A stretch of DNA of 64,000 bases from Adiantum capillus-veneris. Taxonomy: Eukaryota > Streptophyta > Polypodiopsida > Polypodiales > Pteridaceae. Location: contig CM043964.1 in assembly GCA_014529385.2 (NCBI GenBank), positions 3,493,997 to 3,557,996 on the forward strand, read 5' to 3'. The translations under genes were made by a program, and so were the position numbers. The notes below the pieces were generated by a model. It had not been told where the DNA came from. It worked only from the letters and a program-made list of their open reading frames with translations, and ran no database searches. The stretch's first letter is position 1, and each line of letters begins with the position of its first letter. Positions 57,067 to 64,000 of the stretch are shown here, piece by piece.

Positions 57067-60000
57067 GTACACCTAGCTGCAACCATAGATACCTGGGGAA
57101 ATAGAGGAACCACTTGGGTCACACCAGAAGGGGAAGAGGTACCACAAATTGCACCTCTGAACATGATAAGTGCCATACATGCATCTTCTAAGGGCAAGGC
57201 AATTGTAGACCAATCTGACAGTGACACCGATAGCTCAATAGAAGACTTTGACCAACACGACTCAGACACTGACTCCCAGAGTGAAACGGATTCTGAATCT
57301 CATGAATTAGAGAGTGGAGCAAGTTCAGAGTCAAAACATTCGGAAGGACCGAGCACATCAACCGATGATAGCTCCTTCGAGAGTGAAGAGGACACCAACG
57401 AGGACTCCTTTAGTGAGCCAGATCTAAATGCAAATCAAAAGCAGGTCTCAAATAAGAAAAAGAAAAACTTTAAGAGGCGTCGATATCGAGCCAATGTACG
57501 TGCTAGGATAAAAAAGAAGAGATCCTCAGCAGAATGGCTCAGTTATATAGGAGCATGTGATGCTCATCGAAAATTGGTAGACGATTGGGGTGAATATCTC
57601 CAAAATGTTATGTGGTGTAGACCACGACCCCACGACATAGCCCAATTAGAGATCATAGACAAGCCAAAGTTGAGCCGCACTGCAAGGAGGCGTCAAAACC
57701 AAGAGTTAGCTCGACAACACAAGAAAGCAGAAATAGAAGCACATACCAAAGCACAACCAGAATCCACAGACTTGCATCCTGCACCAGAACATTTCAAATC
57801 TTACACCACAGGGGAAGCAAAGGTTGTGTACACAAAAGCCCAAAGAATACCTATCGATGGGAATAATGGAATCTATGATGGTCCGGCAATAGTTAAAGAA
57901 ATAGAATTAGCCGACCCCGATGAAGAATCAAAACCTGTTTTTATTGCCCAAGACCTCACAGAAGTTGAAGAGGCGGTCCTCAAAGAGCTTCTCAAGGAAT
58001 TCAAGGACATATTCGCTTGGACATACCATGATATGAAAGGTGTTCCACCTTCTGTGGTCCAACATACGATCCCTATGATTAGCACTGCGAAGCCCGTACA
58101 ACAAAGACCCTACCCGATGAATCCTAAGTACGCAAAGATCATTCAAGAAGAACTAGAAAAGCTTATCAAATGTGGGTTCATATATCCTATTGAACACTCT
58201 GAATGGGTGTCTCCAATAGTTATCGTGCCAAAAAAGAATGGGAAACTCAGGGTGTGCGTGGACCTCAAAAAAGTTAATGCAGCTACTAGAAGAGACCATT
58301 ACCCCCTACCATATTCCGAACATGTACTCGAAAGAGTTGCAGGCAAGGAAGCTTATAGCTTTCTAGATGGGTACTCAGGCTACAACCAAATCACGATAGC
58401 GCTAGAGGACCAAGCTAAAACTGCCTTCATCACAGAATTTGGCGTGTTTGCATTTCGTGTGATGGCTTTTGGCTTAACAAATGCCCCTGCTACATTCCAA
58501 CGATTAATAAACACTGCTTTTAAAGAATATTTGAGAGAGTTTTGTGAAGCTTTCTTAGACGACCTTTGTGTTTACTCTTCTTGGAAAGAACATCTATCAT
58601 GTTTGCGGAAGGTGTTTGAAAAGTGTAGGTTATATCGTATCTCATTGAACGCGTTCAAATGCCAATTTTGGGTCAAGCATGGAGTTATTTTAGGGCATAT
58701 AGTATCTAAGAATGGTATCTCAACCGATGAGAGCAAAATTAAAGTGATTCTAGAGTTACCACCACCAACCAATTACAAGGGAGTTCAAAGGTTCATGGGA
58801 CACGTGGGTTATTATCGACGGTTTATTTTATTTTTCGCTGAGATAGCACGTCCTTTGTACAAGCTTCTCATTGAATTTAAATGGAATGAAGAGTGTGACC
58901 AGGCCTATGAACAATTGAAGAAAACACTAGCAAGTGCTCCGATTTTAAGGACACCTAACTGGGATGTCATTTTCCATGTGCATATTGATGCATCAAACTT
59001 TGCTATTTGGTGTGTTCTCACTCAACCAGGAGAAGATAAATTGGACTATCCCATTAGCTTTGCAAGCCATCAATTGAACGATGCTCAAAGGAACTACACC
59101 ACTACAGAGCGAGAAGGTTTAGCAATGGTTTATGCAGTAAAGAAATTTCGCTACTACCTTCTGGCAAACAAGTTTGTATTTTATGTGGATCATCAAGCGT
59201 TGCTGTATCTGGTAAACAAGCCATGCTCCACAGGAAGAATCACACGATGGTTGTTAATTCTTCTGGAGTTTGATTTCACGATTGTAGTGAGACCCGGTAA
59301 GAGGCACATCATGGCTGATCATTTGTCTCGCATACCCAATGGTGAAGCCCCTACAGGAGTTGATGATGAATTACCCGATACTTCCCTATTCATAGTTGAG
59401 ACTATGCTTGAATGGAGTGAGAACATTGTTAACTTTTTAGTTAATGGTTTTCCACCCAAGGAACTTCGTAAGGATATCGCTCGAAGGCTAGTAAAAGAAT
59501 GTGAACCCTATTGTTTGATTGCCGGAACTCTGTGTAGACTAGGCAAGGACGATATTCTTAGGCGTTGTGCCCGCGAGGATGAATATTTGTATATCTTGCA
59601 AGAAGCACATATGGGCATAGCAGGAGGACATTTTTTAGGAAACCTGACTGCTAGAAAGGTGCTGCAATCAGGCTATTGGTGGCCAACTTTATTTAAGGAT
59701 GCATCACTTTTTACAAAAGGGTGTGATGAGTGCCAACGTTACAAGACCACACAGCACAAAGACAGAATGCCCTTACATCCTATTAAAGTAACCCAACCAT
59801 TTGAAAAATGGGGCTTAGACTTTGTAGGTCCAATTAGTCCCGCAGCTCGCAACACTCAATCTCGATATATTCTAGTTGCTACGGACTATGTAACAAAGTG
59901 GGCTGAAGCTAAGGCTTCACAAAAAGCTGACGCGAGGACAACAGCTAAGTTTCTTTATGAGAACATTATCACAAGATTTGGTTGCCCTTTTGAAATTGTT

Positions 60001-60426
60001 AGTGATAATGGTACCCATTTTATAAATGAGGTAATAAGAGAGCTTACCACGACCTTTATGATATCCCACCATAAGTCTACACCTTATTACCCGCAAGCTA
60101 ATGGACAAGCCGAGAGCACCAACAAGACTCTAATCTCTATTTTAACCAAGACGGTAGAAGCTCATCGCATTGATTGGGATTTGAAGTTGACATCTGCTCT
60201 ATGGGCTTATCGTACTGCTTATAAAGTGGCTATTAATTGTACGCCATTCAAAATGGTATACGGCCAAGAAGCGGTTATGCCTTGGGAGTTTGTCATTCCT
60301 AGTCTTAGGGTAGCTTCGCAAGAAGGATGGAATGGTAACCCCTTAACCGAGCGTTTGTATATCTTAGAAAAACTAGACGAAGAGAGACAGTTGGCTGTGC
60401 AAAATGCTCTTGTGGAAAAAGGATAG
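57067..60426 (+). CDS. RT, RNase H and integrase of Ty3-L
   Basis: Open for 1087 codons from 57163, and in frame from 57067. Residues about 15-110 are acidic, then basic. RT begins near residue 310 (QQRPYPMNPKYAK), with VCVDLKKVNAATRRDHYPLP, DGYSGYNQI and the active site FLDDLCVYS near residue 464. RNase H: VHIDASNFAIW near 605, TEREGLAMVYAVKKFRYYL, VDHQALLYL. Integrase: zinc region (HMGIAGGHF...CDECQRYK, about 816-860), catalytic D in GLDFVG, D in VSDNGTHF, E in NGQAESTNKT, all present. It ends early at TAG 60424 because of one extra A in GGAAAAAGGATAGG; the next frame continues the protein. Confidence 0.9.
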   Translation, partial: VHLAATIDTWGNRGTTWVTPEGEEVPQIAPLNMISAIHASSKGKAIVDQSDSDTDSSIEDFDQHDSDTDSQSETDSESHELESGASSESKHSEGPSTSTDDSSFESEEDTNEDSFSEPDLNANQKQVSNKKKKNFKRRRYRANVRARIKKKRSSAEWLSYIGACDAHRKLVDDWGEYLQNVMWCRPRPHDIAQLEIIDKPKLSRTARRRQNQELARQHKKAEIEAHTKAQPESTDLHPAPEHFKSYTTGEAKVVYTKAQRIPIDGNNGIYDGPAIVKEIELADPDEESKPVFIAQDLTEVEEAVLKELLKEFKDIFAWTYHDMKGVPPSVVQHTIPMISTAKPVQQRPYPMNPKYAKIIQEELEKLIKCGFIYPIEHSEWVSPIVIVPKKNGKLRVCVDLKKVNAATRRDHYPLPYSEHVLERVAGKEAYSFLDGYSGYNQITIALEDQAKTAFITEFGVFAFRVMAFGLTNAPATFQRLINTAFKEYLREFCEAFLDDLCVYSSWKEHLSCLRKVFEKCRLYRISLNAFKCQFWVKHGVILGHIVSKNGISTDESKIKVILELPPPTNYKGVQRFMGHVGYYRRFILFFAEIARPLYKLLIEFKWNEECDQAYEQLKKTLASAPILRTPNWDVIFHVHIDASNFAIWCVLTQPGEDKLDYPISFASHQLNDAQRNYTTTEREGLAMVYAVKKFRYYLLANKFVFYVDHQALLYLVNKPCSTGRITRWLLILLEFDFTIVVRPGKRHIMADHLSRIPNGEAPTGVDDELPDTSLFIVETMLEWSENIVNFLVNGFPPKELRKDIARRLVKECEPYCLIAGTLCRLGKDDILRRCAREDEYLYILQEAHMGIAGGHFLGNLTARKVLQSGYWWPTLFKDASLFTKGCDECQRYKTTQHKDRMPLHPIKVTQPFEKWGLDFVGPISPAARNTQSRYILVATDYVTKWAEAKASQKADARTTAKFLYENIITRFGCPFEIVSDNGTHFINEVIRELTTTFMISHHKSTPYYPQANGQAESTNKTLISILTKTVEAHRIDWDLKLTSALWAYRTAYKVAINCTPFKMVYGQEAVMPWEFVIPSLRVASQEGWNGNPLTERLYILEKLDEERQLAVQNALVEKG

Positions 60427-60772
60427 GAGAAAGAAGTGGTTTGATCGCCATGTGAAGGACAAGGACATCAAAGTTGGTGATAAAGTCCTTATGTATGGAG
60501 TACGTAAAGAGAAGAAAAAGTTGAAATATGCTGGTAAAGGACCATATAGAGTATGTGAAATTACCCCACAAGGTACCCTTCGTGTGGAAACTCTTGATGG
60601 AGTTGAAACCATTGGATTCCTCAATGGGAGTAAATTCAAAAGATATTATGATCCTTTAAGCCAAGAAGAACTACGGGCCATTCATCAAAAGAAGGCCGCC
60701 AAAGCACAAACCGAGTTAAAGAAGATACAAGCTCAAGCTGAGGCTAAGGAGCGACAACAACGTATAAGATAA
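60427..60772 (+). pseudogene. integrase C-terminal domain of Ty3-L
   Basis: The continuation in the +1 frame (from about 60404) reads KDRRKKWFDRHVKDKDIKVG, then DKVLMYGVRKEKK and GKGPYRVCEITPQGTLRVETLDG, the GPY/F-like module at the end of Ty3 integrases, followed by a Lys/Gln/Ala-rich helix. It ends in TAA 60770-60772, but the frame goes on to the second protease-like domain. Confidence 0.8.
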
Positions 60773-61200
60773 AAACAAGAGGCTAACCTTGGAGTCACAA
60801 ATGCATTCCACGTGGAAATCGAAGAGGATTGGTTGGACTCTGACACACCTCTACGATACCCTATTGAGTTAAATAGTGCCTATGGAAAAGTGCTATATAA
60901 CGCCTTATTGGACACGGGTGCTAAATATAATCTGCTATCCTATGGGGTGTGGTGTCAGTTAGGGAAGCCACCTCTATCTGAGAGTATTATCCAAGTCAAG
61001 GGTGTCAACAAGAAAAAAACTACGGTTTTTGGAATCTGGCACACTTCTGTCAGTTATGACAATGGAATTGTAGCTCAAGACTTTTTGGTCATGCCTACTG
61101 GAACTATGGAGGGTAATATAAACCTAGGACGCACGTGGATGATAGCCACCAAATGAACTATTGATTGGGGGACTGGGGGTGTCACAACCAAAAACCAACT
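60773..61200 (+). pseudogene. second retropepsin-like domain downstream of integrase
   Basis: In frame with the integrase end after one TAA. ALLDTGAKYNLLSYGVWCQL gives a canonical D-T-G-A (Asp at 60911) followed by the Leu-Leu-Ser pattern of retropepsins. About 70 residues later comes NINLGRTWMIATK (the LG.(D/P/T)W block), then TGA and, in the same frame, TIDWGT. Length and order fit a complete single retropepsin fold. The first protease of the same element (56401-57066) is a different sequence, so this is not a recent duplication. Function is unknown; clan AA proteases are usually upstream of RT. Confidence 0.7.
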
Positions 61201-62025
61201 CTTATCCCTACCACTCAAGCCATAGTCCCTGAGATATTGCCTAAGGAAATAAAACCCAAGACATTGCATGTCCAGGAGGTTGAACCATACGTCCCCATAG
61301 GCCAACTCTCTAGATCTTCAACTGATGTAGTTGAAAGAAAGCTTGAGACACACAAGAACCATCCTAATATAACACAGAAAGCATACAAGTGGGTCCCTAA
61401 AGCTTCTTTAGTAACCATGGCTGATGCTAAAAAACGGAAGCCTCATAAGAAACGTCCCACTCGCTCCAAGAAATATAAGAAAATGTGGCGCTAGATTCCT
61501 AAACGACTATTAAAAGCCCAAGGATACTATAAAGGAAATGATCAAATCTGGGTGCCCAAACGTAAATTGTACTCTTACCTGTCACCTGGCCCATGTAAAC
61601 CCAATCCTGTGGCTCCAAAACAAATTGAAACTCGTGGAAAAGAAAAAATCACGGAATGCGACACACCTGCTCCAGAGCTAGTTTGGGTACCAAAGAAAGA
61701 ACGATTTGTTCCACCTAGCTCAGGAACAGGAAAAGCAAATGAAGCTTCTTGCTCTTCATGTAGTTCCTATACGGAAATAGAAGCTTCCACACAACCTACA
61801 CCTACCATTGTACATATCCATACAAGCAAGAAAGAGTTTGCACCTCCCGTTGTAAATTCACCACCTCCAACAATGTTGCAAATAAAATCATGGGAGAGTA
61901 CCTTACCACCCTTGCAACTAGATGAAACACATAGGGTGATCGAAAACTATTGGTTAAAGCCTTTACCCATAACAACTTGGAACAATTGGTTTCAAAAGGT
62001 GACGACATCATTCCAAAAGGTATGA
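61165..62025 (+). pseudogene. Ty3-L 3' extension with W-[VI]-P-K repeats
   Basis: The frame 61165-61494 continues after TAG 61492 into 61552-62025. The protein is Lys/Arg-rich, then Pro/Ser/Thr-rich. A short motif recurs: KWVPKA (about 61387), then (TAG for W)IPKR (61492), IWVPKR (about 61546), VWVPKK (about 61681). It ends with a Trp-rich segment (ENYWLKPLPITTWNNWFQKV). No known domain recognised; not env-like, with no signal peptide or transmembrane segment. Confidence 0.6.
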
Positions 62026-62188
62026 TCTACCCAAGGAAGGGGGGAGTGTTTGCTGACATCCGTCATTCACTTGCTTCCCTCTCAACCTTCCTCCCTGACC
62101 TCTCAATCTCCAATCTTAGGGAATGTATATATAAAGCCTTATACTCAGAAAAACAAGATAAAAAAGTAAAAGAGCAAGAGCCATAACA

Positions 62189-62206
62189 CAAAAAAAAAAA
62201 AAAAAA
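62189..62206 (+). repeat. poly-A tract
   Basis: About 18 A residues between the W-P-K ORF and the acidic ORF; internal to Ty3-L. Confidence 0.9.
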
Positions 62207-62665
62207 TTGCACTCTAACCATCATCTATTTGCGTCTACAGATATGGCTAGTACGCTAGAGTCATCCACTCCTGCCTTGGGTGAGAGGTACCCTCGTTACT
62301 TTTCACAAATGTTTCACATGGTCTTTCCAGTGCTTGCATGTGAATGGGATTTGATAGGTACGCTAGCATGTGAGAGGAATTTTGAGGAGTTAGAACGGTT
62401 GATACGTCTCTTGACCACGTCTGATCCATACTTAGTAGAGAGCGTTTCTCCCATTGCACAAGCCTACCCTTTTGACCAAGATGACTATAGGAGTCTAGTA
62501 ACCTTCTTAGTAAACATGGGCACCTATGATGAAGAAGAAAATTTACATGACTACACGGATGGCACATATGGTCTCATGGATGATGACTTTGTTTATCTCG
62601 ACGACGAGGATAGGGGTTTAGCCTTAGGGTTTCCCCCCAACCTTTACAATATCCTATTCCCTTGA
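62207..62665 (+). CDS. acidic small protein of Ty3-L 3' region
   Basis: 152 codons; a more likely start is the ATG at about 62243 (MASTLESSTPALGERYPRYF), giving about 140 residues. The first half is helical and hydrophobic (MVFPVLACEWDLIGTLA, LERLIRLL); the second half is strongly acidic (TYDEEENLHDY, LMDDDFVYLDDEDRG). The frame is open throughout. No known family recognised. Its position after integrase and the second protease suggests an accessory protein. Confidence 0.5.
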   Translation: MHSNHHLFASTDMASTLESSTPALGERYPRYFSQMFHMVFPVLACEWDLIGTLACERNFEELERLIRLLTTSDPYLVESVSPIAQAYPFDQDDYRSLVTFLVNMGTYDEEENLHDYTDGTYGLMDDDFVYLDDEDRGLALGFPPNLYNILFP

Positions 62666-64000
62666 CTCTTTAGGGGGAGTGCAAATACCTTATGTTTTTT
62701 GTTGTGTTCAGTAAGTGTTGGTACCTTTTCCCACTAATGTGCCTCCTGGAGGTATTCCTTTTGTTTCCTAGTGTGTACAGGAGCGTGTTGCTATTGATAG
62801 GATTTGGACCTTCATGGAACCTTTCTCTCGTTCACACTTCAAATCAAGCGCGACCATCAACACAAACAGGTGTTTTATGTCCATTAGCATTGCCCTTATC
62901 TTTTTGCATCCATGTTGGTCTGCTTTGATTGTGATTGGTAGCATAATATTCAGCGCATTTGCTTAGTATCAAACATTTAATTCAATGTAATGTTTTGTCA
63001 TAATCACTTGTCTAGGTTTAAAAATCAAGCAGTCCGACTAAGCTAGTTTGACCAAGCTAGGTATTAGAAATCTTCTCTTAATACCATGGGGAATGCCTTC
63101 CTAATAAGCAATGGTTACTTAGGTTCTTAATCCGATTTAGGCAGCATTGTGTGAAATGTACTAGGGCTTTCTAGTGGGCTTAACCCTATTGACCTTTAGC
63201 TTAAGTATTATAAAGGGAGTTTACTAATGAGATGAGCCTGGGGAGGGTAACAGTGTTATATGACCCCCCAAAGTTACAAAATTAAAATGCTGAAAATGAA
63301 CAAACAAAAAATCAAAGTGCCACAATGTAAAATTTTAAGCTGGAAGAGAAATCCCTGCTTAAATTGGTACTTCACTCACATGTATCGCCTATGGTACTAG
63401 AGCCCTAGAGGTTCCCAGTGTGGGCGCTTTTCCTTGAAAAGCAAAAAACCCAAGGCATACAAAATAAGCACACACATCAAAATTGAATCAATGTGAAAAG
63501 ACTTTGGGGGGTCAAAGAAAAGGTAATCAGTCAGGCGATGATTTCATGAGAAATTCCTTTTATCGTAGCTTAACTTCAAGGTCTTCTAGGTATAGCCTCT
63601 AGTCAGCCCTCGAACATCAAATACTTGGCTCTCGCGATTAAACAACTTAATTGACCAGAAAAAATTGAGAAGTTACCCATGGTATTAATAGTCGAGCTCT
63701 AGTGCCTTTTGACCGTTAAATTAGCGACCCCGGACTTGTTTAATTTTTTACCTTTACATCTGTTTCTGCATTTGATTATATTGCAATTTAATGTTTATTG
63801 CTGACAAATTGTCTAAAATTCTATTACCAATCAATTTGTCTGTCTATTGCATATGATTTTTAATTGTATATGAGAATGCAATTACTGTGGCAATGTTGTT
63901 TGATTTTGCAGTGATTGAAGAAGGCTACGCACATCCATGTCGACTGCTCTTCCATCTCGACGAACGAGCTTCAACTGGATAGCTTCCGAGGACGGAATCT
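62666..64000 (+). other. Ty3-L 3' non-coding region, continuing past the window
   Basis: No long ORF or repeat partner. AT-rich, with ACTAAGCTAGTTTGACCAAGCTAGG near 63036-63062 as a short internal repeat. The 3' LTR start (TGTTAACCC) was not found, so the element must end beyond 64000. The last 100 bases contain (C)TTCAACTGGATAGC-like sequence, not a PBS. Confidence 0.5.

Noticed and set aside
61165-62025. Envelope-like gene in the 3' extension of Ty3-L
   Set aside because: No signal peptide, transmembrane helix or coiled coil; the protein is basic and proline-rich.

Overview
The window looks like plant nuclear DNA that is almost entirely nested LTR retrotransposons. Support for a land plant: a Cassandra element (a TRIM with a 5S-rRNA-derived promoter), initiator-Met primer-binding sites, relics of a plant-type pentatricopeptide (PPR) gene, a chromovirus, a Mutator-like MITE with a 9-bp duplication, and one intron-bearing gene with GT-AG introns. 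A fern or similar non-seed plant is possible, but this is inference and cannot be proved from the window. No bacterial operon, CRISPR array, rRNA or genuine tRNA gene was seen.

Layout, with working names. 1-8928: LTR-A, a non-autonomous gypsy-like element on the minus strand; its left LTR is split by LTR-B (about 356-6520), a decayed element with roughly 2-kb LTRs. 8929-9078 and 14161-15570: two parts of a dead PPR gene, separated by LTR-C (9079-14160), which carries an intact gag ORF and no pol. 16164-24255: LTR-D, a complete but frameshifted Ty3 element with an atypical protease (DHGS) and RT (FLDD). 25490-26485: Cop-E, a copia gag relic with its leader. 27602-27706: a long perfect-looking hairpin. 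28001-28605: Cassandra. 28611-32571: Cop-F, a non-autonomous copia with a Gag-protease ORF. 34261-35401: a five-exon host gene on the minus strand, coding for a FLASH/CASP8AP2-like coiled-coil protein. 35669-36233: a MULE-type MITE. 36361-42079: Cop-G, a full-length copia with TSD GAAAA and many stop codons. 42469-42571: a possible host exon. 43200-44840: Cop-H, a copia RT relic. 45600-46060: the 3' end of another gypsy element (LTR-J). 48808-51059: Chromo-K, a chromovirus pol on the minus strand, cut inside RT by Ty3-L. 51060 to the window end: Ty3-L, a long plus-strand Ty3 element.

The most interesting points are these. Ty3-L extends beyond integrase with a second retropepsin-like domain (DTGA), a basic/proline-rich region with four W-[VI]-P-K repeats, and an acidic ORF. 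A leader module of about 300 bp is shared by two copia elements and one gypsy-like gag-only element. Premature stops are almost all TAG at Gln/Trp positions, mostly explained by C-to-T changes at CHG sites, the expected mark of plant heterochromatic methylation. Three gypsy-like elements all abut an ACGT target. Coding relics were read by eye in six frames; boundaries given as approximate have not been aligned by computer.
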